A DNA stretch of 64,000 bases from Cystobasidiopsis lactophilus (GCA_001599975.1 BCIO01000002.1:496001-560000); one strand, 5' to 3'; shown: positions 1 through 11,725, counted from the first letter of the stretch. Program-made: numbers and translations. The notes: generated by a model not told the origin, from the letters alone.

Positions 1-850
1 GGAGAAGTGCGAGGAGCTGCTCGGCTGTTTCCCCGAAGCTGGTGCGTTGGCCTACCTTTAGTCAATCTTCCCCAAAAAAGAAACGATGGACTTACGTCGA
101 AGATGGGAAAACAGGGTTCGCGGCCGAGTTGAGGGCGGCGTGGAAGAAGACCGACTTTCGGGCGACCTCAAAGTCAAAGTGGAACGACGTGCTCACCGTC
201 GGCAACCGCTTCGAGCCCAAGAACAAGTCCTACAAGGTGAACACTCTCCTTCTTCTTTCCCTTTTCTTTTTCGGAGAAAGCTGACTTTCGGTGGTGGTTA
301 GAACAAAAATGGCAAGGAGCTGATCGAGGACGTCCGCTTACAATACACCTACCCGCGCATCGACGTCGAGGTGTCCAAGCACCTGAACCACTTGCTCAAG
401 TCGCCCTTCTGCATCCACCCCGGCACGGGCAGGGTGTGCGTTCCCTTTGCCAACTTGGACGAGATCGCGGCCTTCACCCCGGAAGGCGTCCCTACTGTGG
501 GCCAGCTCTTAAGGGAGATGGAGTCCCCTTTGGCCAAGAGCGAAGGTGGGAAAGGACCGAGTTGGAGGGGCACCAGCATGGAGAAGTTTGTCCTCATCTT
601 CCAAAAGCACTGCGACGAGATCGTCAAGGACACGCTGTCCAGGAAGAAGGGTGCGTTTTTTGACTTTTACCTCTTGTCTGCCGGACTTTCGGAGGCTGAT
701 AAGGGGAGCATGTTGGGCAGCTACGAACGCAAAATCGATGGACTTCTAAGCCGGTTTCAGTGGACGCGCGCCGTCATTGTACTTGTTTGCATTTGCTCTT
801 GCTCTCTTTCCTCATTCCTTTGGCCGGGGCGCCCAAGATCAAGAACTTGA
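1..850 (+). CDS. PRI1: DNA primase small (catalytic) subunit, 3' part only
   Basis: Catalytic subunit of the DNA polymerase alpha-primase complex, which makes RNA primers in the nucleus. The 5' end lies outside the window. I read an intron at 41-102 (gtgcgt...gaag), an exon reading ADGKTGFAAELRAAWKK, a second intron from about 237 (gtgaac) to about 300 (gttag), then the diagnostic eukaryotic primase block around 350-430: YPRIDVEVSKHLNHLLKSPF followed by CIHPGTGRVCVPF and an acidic linker ending in VPTVGQLLREME. That block matches the C-terminal part of the PRI1 family. A further gtgcgt donor at 652 probably opens a last short intron, so the exact stop is uncertain; reading through ends by 850. 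Alternative: none seriously considered. Identity is secure, 3' end is not. Confidence 0.85.
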
Positions 851-1117
851 GGCGCCTGGTGCCGGCTTTCTCTGAGTGGCGTTTCTGAGAGGTGTCGAAC
901 AAAAGACAGTCCAACAATCGCGTTCAAGTGGTGTGCTCCGATCTACAAAAAGCCCACAAATAGTCCCGTTGGAAGCCAGGTCTGCACATCGGCGCCAAAA
1001 AAAGGCCGCGTAGACCACTTCCCTCCCTTCTCTCCAGCACAAACTTGGGCGCTGAGCTGAGCGTCAGCTTAAAGTCTTGGAAGAGAATTGCACAAAGGAA
1101 GCTCTCACTGTATGACA

Positions 1118-2443
1118 TCATGCGTAGGAGCAGCCACAGGTCGCAGAGGTATGGGACCAAAGCTTGAGGTTTGGGCGAGAGGGGACGGGCAAGATGGTTT
1201 TGGTGGTGGGCCAGAAACGAGCCCTGGGGTCATGGATGGAGCTGCTTTCCAGGCAGAGCTCGGTGAGGTTGGGCAGGAGCGTGGGGTGGATGTTGAGGAG
1301 CGACCTCAAACAGAGGCAGGTCGGGTGCTCCGTGCACTGGTCGTAGTCCCAGCCGTCACCTTCCTCTTCTTCGCTCTCGGAGTCGTTCGGATCCACACGC
1401 TCCACACGCAACCAGCCGTTTATGACAAGCCGCAGTCGCTCGAGGGACGGAGGCAGCAGCTCGAGGACTTCGGTGGCGGTGTTCATCTGCGCTTCCAAGA
1501 TCATCGGGTCGTCGAAATCCCAAGCCAACAGTCGGATGTTTTCGACTACCAACTCGCGCAACTGGGCACAAAAGCTGATGTCTGGAAAGCCGATATTGAG
1601 TTCCTCGTCGTAAAATTCCCAGCAGGGCCGGCGCCCGAGCTCCAGGACTTGCACGGACGTTGCGACGGCGGCAAGGATGACAAGCATATCGTCTTCCGCG
1701 ATGTTCTTCAGAGAAAGGTGCTTCACAGAGTTGCTGAGAAAAGGGTTGCTGCTAGGGTGGTAGATAGCAAGGTCATCGGCTGGTTCCAAGTCAGAGAGGC
1801 AGAGCGACTGTAGATGGAGAGGCGCCATAATCGATGAGGTAGCTCTGCTGATCATGTTGGTGTAGCGTAAGTCAACGGAGAGCAAGGTGCCGGCAACGCA
1901 TTCGAACAGAGGAAGGGCGATATCCAAATCAAAGTCGTCGTCCGTGTACTGCCAGTGAGGGTGGGCATCGATCGCCAGATGTAAGAGCTTAGGGGTGCTC
2001 AAGGCCTTGACACAACTGTCAGCGTTTACTTCACCACGGAGTCAGAGAGGGAGGCGCACTAGACTGGCGTGGGCTCTTTTCAAAGTCTCGAGCGTCTCTA
2101 GCCTCAGAGTCAACCGGCGCAGTCCAGTGCACCTGCTCAGCACTGCAAAACCCATTTGTGGAGATCCACGGGGGAACATGGCATCGGATATGGTGAGTTC
2201 GCAAATCCTGGCCGCCAAGCTCTTGCCCGTTGCCGAACTCGTAAGCGTCCGGTAGAGTCTCAAGTTGCGGTCGTCATTTAACGTGCTATGATAGATGCTG
2301 ATGACAGAGTAGAGACGCGACTGGACGGCGGGGAGCAGCGCCTTCGAATAAAAGCCCTCCAAAGCTTGAGGCCGGATCAGGGGCTCGTCCGGCTCCAGGA
2401 AGCTGATGATGAGCGCGATGATCTCGACTGGTAGTACAAGCAT
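1118..2443 (-). CDS. F-box/LRR-like protein (copy A)
   Basis: Two exons: 2443-2060 (128 codons) and 2005-1118, joined across a 54-nt phase-0 intron (gtgcgc...tcaag). The start was chosen at the ATG giving MLVLPVEIIALIISFLEPDE, which is the family's N-terminal F-box-like signature (LPxE then a hydrophobic helix), followed by ALLPAVQSRLYSVI. The C-terminal two thirds has irregular leucine-rich segments (for example LQSLCLSDL, VKHLSLKNI, LPPSLERLRL) and an acidic stretch near residue 335 (SESEEEEGDG). By family such proteins would be substrate adaptors of SCF ubiquitin ligases, but this is inferred from the weak F-box and the LRR-like tail only. It heads a same-strand array with copies B and C. 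Confidence 0.72.
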
Positions 2444-2960
2444 GGCTCTCGGTCTGGAGTAGGACCAAGAAAAGGCGGTTGCTGCTCTCCAGGAGGCCAG
2501 CAGCGCTTTTTGGCTGGTGGCGAAGAGCTTGCTGAAACTTTTGGTTCGCAGGGCAACAATGCTCATCGCTTGGGCCTCTGCTCACGTTTGAGCATAGCAG
2601 GCGCATACGAAGCCGACGATACGCGAGATTGACGGACGCCCGACTCAGCTTGTCAGCTTAGCACGAAGCTGATCCGTGAATGGCCGTTCATTACATTTTG
2701 CAGACCACCAGAAGTAGATAGGCCGTATGATATCCACTATCTCAGCTGGCCCGCAACGAACCACAGGGTGACCCCATCGACCGATGCCAACACGCCTTAG
2801 CGAATGAGCCTTGCCGCAAAGAAACTGCCGCGAAGACCGCCAAGCCCGAGAAGATATCTCAATCAGCTGCCTGAGTATTCTTTGAGTAATGGGAAGGAAA
2901 GTAGGAGAGGTTCATATTGGGACCTAATCCTCACCTCGACCTGACCAGAGCAACTTCCGG
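2444..2960. other. Intergenic between F-box copies A and B
   Basis: No credible gene. The part next to copy A's start still shows patchy similarity to the 5' flanks of copies B and C (shared gctctcca-type and gtggcgagaagg-like words), as expected if the whole array arose by tandem duplication. The rest holds only short overlapping reading frames without family resemblance. Confidence 0.5.
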
Positions 2961-4370
2961 TCAAGTGCTAGACACAATCTCGAGGCCGGGACGGGATGCG
3001 AGCGGATGGGTAGTCAAAGTGGTGTAAGGATGCTTTGCTGTGCCAAAATATGCGAGATTGGGCAGCAAAGTTGGTTGCCTGGCCAGTATTGAGCTGATAT
3101 GATCGCAAGAGCTTGCAGAGGTCGCTCCATCGCTCGTCAAATAAAGCACGATTCTCTTCAAAGAGAGAGGAAGCATTTGACAGAAGGCCTGGGTCGTTGC
3201 CTCAATCTGCGCACTGAGCATCGATGGGTTGGACGAATACCACACGGGTACGAAAACAAATCGAATGATTAGGCTTTGTAGATTGGCGCAAGCGCTGAGA
3301 TTGGGCAAGTCGGGATCGAAGGTGACATTGTAGATCCTGATATAGGGGGTGCGAGTCAAAACCAGCGTCTGCAAGCTGCTGCTGGCAGCCTGGATGATCG
3401 CGTCCTCGTCAGCTTCGGGGACATCCTTGAGGTCAAGATAGGTGACGGAGCTGGAGACGATAGGGTTGTTGAGAGGCGTATAAGTGACCAGATTGGCAGC
3501 GCTCGTCCAAAGGTTGTCCAGGCGAAGCACTTTGAGTTGGAGGGATTGGACAGCATTGGTGAGAAATTGTTGAGGAAGTTGAAAGCCTTGGTTGAGGAAA
3601 CAGACGCCACGAGCCGAAAACACGCGAAGGGTGGCGGCAGTGCGGGCGAAAAGAGGAGTTACCGCAGTGACCGGAAAGGGCCCTCGGCTCGGCGATGGGC
3701 AAATGGCCAGAGCATGAAGGTGGCTTGAGCTCATCGCCTAACAGCTCCAACATTCAGTGTTTCTTTTCAGATCTTGCGGAGCGAAGGCGAGTCTTACCTT
3801 GCTAACAGACAACAATGCCTGCGGACCAACGCCAACAAGCATGAGGTAGCGTAGTTCTGAGCACAAAGCCAGCAATCTGAACCCAACGCCGCTTGTAATC
3901 AAGGCGTGGTCATCCATTTCCAACCCTCGCACTTTGCCAGCCAGCCGCAGACCCGTCGCAGGGGTCGAAAGCGTGCGCACCAGCAATTGTACTTTGATCA
4001 GGTCTTCTTCTCTTGGGCCCGTGCAGCGGGTCCACAAGTATAGGCGTGATTCTATCGCGGCCAAGTGGCCCTCGAGCCAAAGCCCTCGAGGTCTCGGATT
4101 TTGAGAGCGCGTCCGGGTTCCACCCAGCTGATGATAATCGCGATGGTCTCGACCGGGAGTGCAGGCGGCATGCTGTACGGTCCACGCTACTACTAGTTGT
4201 ATTGCTAGTATTGAGTTGACGATCTCGGTAAGCAGCGCGCTAGCAGCGCGAGGGTCGCAGGGTCTAGCACACGGCGGTCGCTCTCCAAGGTCGAAACTTC
4301 GGACGCGGTGGCGAGAAGGATGCGCAAACTGGTGGCTGGGGCGCTGGGGGCCGGCAAAGCCTCACTGGGT
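2885..4370 (-). repeat. Tandem duplication, unit 1 (copy B and flanks)
   Basis: Unit containing F-box copy B with its upstream flank (about 4172-4370) and a little 3' flank. It aligns along its whole length with unit 2 at about 4650-6100; the flank shares long identical runs such as ccacgctactactagttgta. Edges are approximate. Confidence 0.7.
2961..4171 (-). pseudogene. F-box/LRR-like copy B, frame-shifted in exon 1
   Basis: Closest relative is copy C. The start ATG at 4171 begins MPPALPVETIAIIISWVEPG, the same first six residues as copy C. Exon 1 (4171-3798) is 374 nt, one short of a multiple of three: relative to copy C a single base is missing just after the codons for LEGF (around 4085), after which the homologous sequence AIESRLYLWTRC continues in another frame. 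The phase-0 intron 3797-3738 (gtaaga...ttag) sits at the family's conserved position, and exon 2 (3737-2961) is fully open and ends ASRPGLEIVSST-like. Either a young pseudogene or an assembly error; intact splice sites and exon 2 make both possible. Confidence 0.65.
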
Positions 4371-4649
4371 CACTATACAACTCTCAGGTCGGGCGTAGCA
4401 CATGAACTTGTTCTCCTACATCCAAAAGAGACTAAGCGCCCCGTCCCCGTCTGCCATGCGAGCATGGATTCGCCCAGCCTGAGAATGGTCCTCTGCCGCT
4501 AGTCCTGATGATAGCCCTTCTGAGATGCCAGCGATAATGGCAGCTCTTGAGCTCGAGATGGATGATGCGTGGTAGCCAGCAAACGGGACTTTCGCAAAGT
4601 CCAACGCAGCTAAACAAGCAGGAAGAAAGGTTGTCTTTTAACTGCCAAA

Positions 4650-6100
4650 ACCCCTTTTCATTCTTTATTAGGAGGCGCCGCCAAAGCAAAGGATGTTCCA
4701 ATCGGGATCTTGTCCTCACCTGACCGGGCTCAATACAACTTCCCTCAAGAGCGAGAGCAGATCTTCAGGCCGGGGCGGGAAGCGATTCGGTAGATGGTGG
4801 AGAGAGTACCTGGAGGTTTGATTACGCAAAGGTGTGCAAGATTGGGCAACAAAATTGGATGGTTGTCGAGAATGCCTCGGAGATGACTGCAAGTAGCTTC
4901 GGCAGTCGCCCCATCGCCTGTCATACGCATGTTGAAGCTGATGAGTGACGAAGGCAACGTTTGGCGAAAGGCTTCGGTTGTTGCTTGCAGCTGTGCGCTT
5001 AGCATCGAAGAGATGGACGAGTGCCAGGCGGGAACAAACACGAAGCAGATGTCGAGCTTTTGCAGCGCGGCGCAAGAGCGCAAAAGAGGTAGGTCTGTCC
5101 CGAAATTGACGTTGTAGATGCTGATATATGGGCTGTAAACCAAGACCAGCGATTGGAGGCTGCCGCGAAGAGCGCGAATGATTGCGGCTGAGTCGGCTTC
5201 GGATGCGCCATCGAGGGTAAGGTGAGTGACTGAGCTGGAAAAGATAGAGTTCGCGGGAGAAGAATAGATGCTGCGATCGAAAGCGTCCCAAAGGGCTGAC
5301 AAAGCTATCGACTGCAGCTGGAGGCGTGGAACGTTGTTGCCGAGAAATTCGAATTCGATGCCGCTTGCCTCAAACGAGCGCAGAGTGGTGGCAGTGCGGA
5401 CGAAGAGCGGGGCGAGCGAGAAGAGCGAAGTGGGGCTGGGCGATGATGAGACGGCCAATGTCAAGAGACTATTTGAGCTCAATGCCTGATGGAGCAGATG
5501 TTCATCCTCTGTGGAGAGCTTCGTGCAGAGCGAAAGGCGACCATACCATACTCGTTCGCTCCAAAGCTTGCTCGCTCAATCCAACCAGACGGAGTTCGTG
5601 CAATTCTGCGCACAGGCCTATCAGCTGGTAGCCCACGCCGCTCGTGTCCAAACCGTCGTCATCGATTTGTAAGCAGTGGACCTTGGAGGCCAATTGGCGA
5701 CCTGTCGTGGGGATCGAAAGCGTCCGAAATAACTGTTGAACGCTGGCAACACTGTGTTCAGGCCATGGGCCAACAACGCTGACGGCCCTATAGAGGCGAG
5801 ATTGTATTGCCTTCCACAGGCCTTTTGACAAGAAGCCCTCGAGCTCGCGAGCTCTGGGGAAGCGCTCGGGGTAAAGGTCGATGATGGCCTCGATGACCTC
5901 GACCGGGAGCGCAGGCGGCATGCTGTGCGGCCCACGCTACTACTAGTTGTATTGCTAGTATAGAGTTGACGACCTCGGTAAGCCGCGAGAAGGCTGCAGG
6001 GTCGAGCACGCGGCGGTCCCTCTCCAAGGTCAAAATTTTGGGCGCGGTGGCCAAAAGGATGCACAGACCGGTGGTTGGGAGCAGCCAAGCCTCAAGAAGT
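4650..6100 (-). repeat. Tandem duplication, unit 2 (copy C and flanks)
   Basis: Partner of unit 1, about 1.75 kb away. Non-coding upstream sequence is nearly as similar as the coding part, which points to segmental rather than retro-duplication (the intron is also kept in both). Confidence 0.7.
4745..5921 (-). CDS. F-box/LRR-like protein (copy C)
   Basis: Exon 1 5921-5547 (125 codons; MPPALPVEVIEAIIDLYPER, then LEGFLSKGLWKAIQSRLY), phase-0 intron 5546-5486 (gtatgg...atcag), exon 2 5485-4745 beginning ALSSNSLLTLAV and ending SRPGLKICSRS. The N-terminus is F-box-like; the rest has LRR-like repeats such as LQLQSIALSAL, VTHLTLDGA and LQSLVLVYSPYI. Likely an SCF-type adaptor by family, not proven. 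It lies 1750 bp from copy B start to start and shares about 180 bp of nearly identical 5' flank with it. This copy is open throughout, so it is probably the functional member of the pair. Confidence 0.72.
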
Positions 6101-6324
6101 CTGCTTCAGGGATACAGCTGGCTCCCGAACATCCCGAAGCACAGGAGAAGCAAGTCACTGACAAATTCGCCACCGTGTGCTCTCATTTGAAGATAAACGG
6201 AAGGATCCCTCGGTTGCTTGATTCACCGCTCATTAAGAACACATTCGTTGTCATTCTCGTATAAACATCCCTCCTCAAAGCCCCTGCAATCTACACCAAA
6301 ACCCATTGTCCACAGCTCATGTCG

Positions 6325-7707
6325 TCAAGTCTCAATCCGCGGTATGACCTGCAAGGGAAAGGGAGTGAGGTCGCGAACTGCAATGTGCAGCGCTCAAAGA
6401 CTCACTGTGCCAAATACTTGGTCCCAGAGCCTCGTTGTCTTCCCAAAGTTGCCCTTCAAGAAGCGATGGTGAAGGTCGTGGTCTTCAATGTTGAGGTCGA
6501 TGTTGAACAGGGTGAACCATACCAGCATGGGGTTGGTGAGATTTGCCCTTATGCCTGGCGCACATGTGATCAGATGCTGGGGCAGTGTGGCCATGCCGGA
6601 AATCCCGCACGCACCAGTGTGTCCGCCAATCTCGATCACACCAATGGCAAAGTGCGTAGCATGAAGCTCCCAAAAGGTCATTGGAACCATGTAACTAGTG
6701 ATGAAAAGGTACACGCAGATGTTCAGGACTGTATCGTGAACCAGCTGAGTGAGAGATTGGCAGAGATCTTCGAAAATCGGAACGAACGCGATTCGATCAC
6801 AGAGTCTGGTATGCTGGTTGAGTGTGGGAGCGAAAAAGTGACAAAGAGATCAACAAACCGAAGAATGTGGTCGGCACGGTCGGAAAATGGACAGTATCTG
6901 AGGGAAAAGAGTTGAGCGAGCGTTGACCCAAGATTGACAAGAGCGATTCAAGTACGATGTCTTAGGTGAATATTCTTGAATAGCAACTTATTTTGATGCT
7001 GATAGGCATGCGATACCCAAAAGAAGAAGTCCAACACGACAATAAAGAGGACGAATCGTGGGTAGAAGCTCCAAGTGAGTGCGAAAGGCTGTAGACCTTG
7101 GGTCAAGAACGCCATACACAAAGATCAGCACATCACTAAACGCACCTCGGGGCCCTTGAAGCTCCAGTAGAATTTGACAGCCACGCGGAGGCTTGAGAAG
7201 AGCGTCGACTTGATTTTATGAATGGTGGCCTCCCCCTCTTTGTATCTCCGCCCTGAAAGCAGTCAAGATGTGTGTTAGATGCTAATGAAAAGAGATAGAG
7301 GGTCGATAAGCCTACGAGGCTGGTCACTGGCAAGAAAGCCATATTTCTTCTTCATTGGTCTGGTCGCCACGTTAAATTGCGGTCAAGTTGGCCCTTCTAC
7401 CAAAGCAGGATCACCTGAAAAGAGTGCGGCACGCGCTCCAGAAGTAAAGTGGCTGGGCAGCCCAGTGCAACAGGAATATCGCCCAAGTGGATCGGAGCCG
7501 CAAAGCGTCTTGCACGGCTGAAGACACTAAATGTCAACCGCACTCAATTGCTTTGATGTACGAAAGGTAGGCACCTGACACTGCTACAATGTGGACCCAT
7601 AGCCAGCTGGAATAGCTGAAAGAAGGGGTGCCTAGTCAGTGTGCCGGCGATTGAAGAGGAAGAGAGAGCAGGCCGTCCACATACTAGAGCCAGTCGAGGA
7701 ACTGCAT
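6325..7707 (-). CDS. Fatty acid hydroxylase superfamily membrane enzyme (sterol desaturase-like)
   Basis: Di-iron ER-membrane oxygenase of the fatty acid hydroxylase/sterol desaturase superfamily; substrate unknown. Reading small exons from the ATG at 7707 gives MQFLDWLYYSSWLWVHIV, a helix FLLHWAAQPLYFWS, then LDFFFWVSHAYQHQNK, IHLRHH and HFPTVPTTFF. Near the C-terminus come HATHF, GGHTGACG, EDHDLHHRF and NFGKTTRLWDQVFG; the last exon ends VIPRIET. These are the family's His boxes (HxxxH, HxxHH, HxxHH) and its typical WDQxFGT...RIE end. The second His of IHLRHH is assembled across an intron (C|AT near 6950). About eight exons; one short stretch near 6750-6850 could be spliced in more than one way. 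Divergent from the MFS gene upstream. Confidence 0.78.
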
Positions 7708-8195
7708 GCCTGCAATGCCTGCAAGGCACTGGTCCAGATGTGGTCCAACCCACACAGAGAGAAAGCGGAGGAAACGTTGGCAACCAAGTCGTGGCTGTAA
7801 ATGTCGGAACGCAAAGGAAGGGGGGAACCGAACGTGATGGGCCCCTGGATAGGAAGGGGGCCACGATGATCACCAGGCGAGCGACACGCCGCCTCGCTGC
7901 TTTTGTGTTTAAAGAAAGCGCCGGTTGGGGGGAATGGATTGGCCAATGACGGCGATCTGCGCCCGCCCTAGCAGCTAATCCGAAACATTACTCTCGATGC
8001 GAAAAGCAACGCGTCCAACTAGCCGTAGTCTTTCTGTAGCTGTGACCGGGAGCACCAAAGCGAGGCCCTAGGAAGCAGAGACGAGCAGGCAAGAAACCGT
8101 CGACGGCCGAGCGGCTTCAACTGATAGCGCAAAGGACCGGCCTGCGCTCCGAGCTCTGTCGATCAATCGCGAACGAATAGTCAACTGGACACGGC
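7708..8195. promoter_or_regulatory. Divergent intergenic region (hydroxylase / MFS transporter)
   Basis: Shared 5' region of two outward-reading genes. No convincing TATA box or palindrome was seen; it contains open but uninformative frames on both strands. Possible co-regulation of the two genes is only an inference from the arrangement. Confidence 0.35.
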
Positions 8196-10375
8196 ATGGA
8201 TGCAGCTTCATCGCAAGGGGATGCCAACCCAGAGGAGGCAAAGGTTGGCCGAGACCACGACGGCCCTCCGCAAGAGCTGCTCTCAGCCGAGGTCGACCCA
8301 AAATGCCCTTACAGCACGCCAGGCAAGCGAAAATGCCTGCTCGTCATCTTCGCGATGGCCCAGTTCGTGGACATTGCGAATGTGAACGCAGCTTTGATTG
8401 TGCGTCTCTTCCCGTCTGCTTGAAGGTCGTCCTCTGCCAAGAAATTGATGGAGCATCTCGGGTGATCAGGCGGCCAGTGACATTGCCAAGGACATCGATC
8501 TCGCCTTTGGAGCAGAGACCTGGATCGTCACGTCCTATTCAATGTCGTTTTGCGGGTTTTTGCTCTTCTTTGGCCGGCTGTGCGATGTGGCGAACGCGAG
8601 CAAGGTGTTTTTTGTCGGGTTCGCTGCCATGGCCGTCCTTTCTCTTGCCATGAGCTTCGTCAGCGATAAGTACGCCTTCCTGGTATTGAGAGCGCTCGCA
8701 GGCGTGGCGGGTGCGAGCACCATCCCGGGCGGGATCAAGGTGGCCACCGTGATGTATCCCGACCGGGTGCAGCAGACTCAAGCCCTTGCTCTTATTGGCC
8801 TCATGGGAGCATTGGGGAGCATTTTTGGAGGGATACTCTCTGGTGAAATGCCTCCTCTGCAAGCCGGTGGCAAACAGCTTACCCAGGACGCACCAGGCAT
8901 CTTCCTCCTCAGTTCCTGGCGGTGGATGTTTCGCTTCATCGCAATTCTGATTGTGCCGCTGCTGCTCGCCGGATACCTCCTAGTGCCGAAGCCTTTGTGG
9001 GCGCTCAAAACTGCTCGGCCCTCTTCAAGCCCGCTGTGGAAGCAACTGGACGTGGTCGGCACTGCCTTGATCACTTGCTGCCTGTTGACCTTCATCCTCG
9101 GCTTGACCAGTGGCACCGTCGATGGCTGGAGGGACGCCCACTTCATTGCGCCGTTCGTCGTTAGCTGCGTGTGTGCGGCAGCATTCTTTCTTTGGGAGTG
9201 GTTCGTGTGCCCTTCGATTGCATGATCTCTGCAGAACGCTCAATCCGCGTGACTCAGGTATCTCCCGGAGGAGTTGGCGCTCTTGCCGCCGTCCACTTGG
9301 CAGCTTCCTGGGTTTGGAGCCTATTGCCTTGTTGCGATGGTGTACGTTCTTTTTGCTGGCAAGCGCCATGTCCCAGTCATAAACGCTGCGTGTAGGCCTT
9401 ATGCTTGGTGGGGGACCTCACAGGCCCAGCTAGGTAATTGACATTTCGCCTCCTGTGACCGGAAGTGACCACAGCACTGACGTGACAGCAGCCGCCTATT
9501 GGCAGCTTGTGTCGGGCTATTCTGGCGTCTTGACATCGGCTCGATTTGTCCCTCAAAGCATCGCTGTCATCCTACTCGGCGTGGGCTTCATCACGAAACC
9601 CGTCCTGCGATCGAAACCTCAACTTTCGGTACCAATCGGAATAGTGCTCGGCATTATTGGAGTTGTTCTTACTATACTATCGCACGGGTGGGTGCTCTCG
9701 CGACCTACAAAAGGATTTTGCTCAAAGTGAAGAGACAGGGGAGCGGGCACCGACTACTGGCGGTGGCTGTTTCCCAGCTTTCTCATCGGAGTACGTCTCG
9801 GTCACCATCGCATACAGTCGGCTTTCGCCGCTGACACCGGGGTGAAACAGTCCTTTGGAGCTACGCTGGTGTACTCAAGTGCCAACATCGGGCTCATCCT
9901 GGCTGTGCCGCACGACGCCCAAGCTGTAGCCAGCGCCTGTCTGAATGTAGCTTTGTGAGTCATCTTCAATTGCGCCGGTTGATGAGACTCGCCCTTGACG
10001 GAGATTAATAGACAAGTTGGAGCCGTCATCGCCATTTCGATCCAAGTGAGTAAGCACATTCCCCAAGCTGCGCCCTGATCTGACGCATATCCTGGAGGCC
10101 GGTTTGTCCACTTCGGCTCCAGGCGGGCTTGCGAACTGGACGACGTCCCAAAACGGATTCTACTAGTAGGCTCAACTCAAACCGGCTCAACCATCGGCCA
10201 CATTTGATGACAGTTTGCCGACAGCATGATCGCTTTCCAAGCGGTCGCTGGTATTTACTTCATGCTCGCCACCCGCAATCTCAAACTCCGGCCACTAGAG
10301 AGACCGCCAGGGAAGGAAAGCCGCCCAGAGACGCTAGGCTCATTGGACTTAAGGGGCGAACACGAGCTTGTATAA
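8196..10375 (+). CDS. Major facilitator superfamily transporter (DHA2/drug:H+ antiporter-like)
   Basis: Multi-exon membrane transporter. Exon 1 from the ATG at 8196 gives a hydrophilic N-terminus and the first helix CLLVIFAMAQFVDIANVNAAL, joined by an intron (gtgcgt at 8401 to about 8470) to ASDIAKDIDLAFGAETWIVT. Then follow FFGRLCDVANASKVFFVG (family loop-2 pattern GRLxDxxGxK), FLVLRALAGVAGASTIPGGI (helix 4, motif C-like region nearby) and many helices. Later exons encode LPPSTWQLPGFGAYCLVAMV, YWQLVSGYSGVLTSARFVPQ, a region of four helices and the last helix MIAFQAVAGIYFMLA; stop at 10373-10375. Substrate unknown; fungal DHA2 members export drugs or toxins or move amino acids. Exon joins around 9200-9290 and 9720-10140 are not firmly resolved. 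Confidence 0.72.
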
Positions 10376-10614
10376 CGATAATATCACACGAATGGAATCT
10401 AACTTCACGTCGGGGATGGCTTTTGTCCAGGGCCGACACACACAAAGACCTCAATGCATGCAGACCGCCGTTTCCTCTGACTCCTTGGGCGCGCGATAAA
10501 AGGTCCCTTTGCACCGGCAAGAAGTCGTGACGAGATAGTCAGCCTGTAGCAATACAAGTGCTGCTAATACGAGCGAAGCGCGCAGAGAAGAGACTACACT
10601 CACGGCGCCGCTCT

Positions 10615-11725
10615 TCACGAGCTTGCGGAAACCACTTCCAACAGCCTTAGCCACGCAACTTTATCACTTCCGGCTCCCAATCTTGAAACCATGTCAAGCA
10701 CCCGGATGCGGTGTTCTTCGTAGCATGCCAACCCCGCCGAGTCTTCGCTCTCGCCCCCAGCCGAAAGCCAGGTTGCACCGAGCCCCAATTGCCGGCGCTT
10801 GCTCGAAGCCAGCCAGTTTTGAGCATCTTCGCCGAATCCGTTAGAGCACAAGACGCGGGCGGGCTGGACGAAAATTTTGTATGGCGGAGCCTTGAAACAT
10901 GCTTTGGCGAGACCAAGGCAACAGAGCAGACGGTCTCCTTGACTGGTTCGGACAACGATGTCTTTGGACTTCGTCGATTGTTTGCGCATTGGTAGTGTGA
11001 AGATGCACAACTCGAAGAGCTGGGACCAAACGTCAGGCGACATAGATGGGCGAAGCGGCGAAACATCTCGTACCCAGCGCTCATCCCATGTGATGATCTT
11101 TGTCTCGACCAGAAAGCGGTCGAAAGCTGGAATTTCCCTTAAGAAGATTGTGCTGACGCCAGCGAGGATGATGGCCAGGCCCTCGTGCAGCAGCGTGGGC
11201 CCAAAAAAGTTGATGTGCAAATTCGCTCGGCCCTAGAGTCAGTAAGTTTTAAATGCGTGGTGTTCTATGTGTAGTGAGAGCGGAGAGAAAACTTACCACG
11301 TCCATTTCATAGGGATAGCGGGAATTACTGAGGTGGCCGTAGATGTCTATATCCGCCCACCGAGCTTTGGACGACGACTGGTGGACAGCGACGAACGGAG
11401 AGATGCCTATTGATGGGAAGCACCAGTCTTTTGAGCTTAGATGGAGTTCTCTGGCGCGTCCTCCGCCTCGACCCGGGTGTTGGCCTGCCCAGGCTAGCGC
11501 TTGATGGAGTCTCCCCAGGATGATGGGCTTCAAGAAAACACGAAAGTGCCATATTCCTGGTAGGCCAGTCCAGTTCATGGCCAGGACGAAGAGGGCTGTG
11601 CAGATATGGAGTCCGGGTCGATCCGAAAGCGTCCAGCCTAGAACTCTGGCGGCGCCCAAAACGAGCAGGAGGAAGAGCGTGAGGTGCGAGGGTCGCAGCA
11701 TCTTGAACAGAGTCAATCTACCCAT
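10615..11725 (-). CDS. THEM6-like hotdog thioesterase family protein
   Basis: Member of the 4HBT/THEM6 group of putative acyl-CoA thioesterases. It begins with a membrane anchor (LTLFLLLVLGAARVLGW, residues about 15-31), then the diagnostic segment ADIDIYGHLSNSRYPYEMDV, equivalent to the DxDxxxHxNNxRYxxExD core of THEM6. After an intron at 11296-11233 (gtaagt...ctag) come GRANLHINFFGPTLLHEG, FDRFLVETKIITWDERW (family pattern FxVxTRxxxWDxxW) and, after a 54-nt in-frame intron at 11073-11020, a segment ending GLAKACFKAP. Stop at 10615. It converges with the MFS gene (240 bp apart). Substrate unknown; the neighbourhood suggests lipid metabolism. Confidence 0.75.

Noticed and set aside
1088-1813. 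241-codon plus-strand frame over F-box copy A
   Set aside because: Antisense to exon 2 of copy A, whose protein shows clear family similarity; the plus frame shows none.
6319-6915. 198-codon plus-strand frame
   Set aside because: Antisense to the last exons of the hydroxylase, where the His boxes lie on the minus strand.
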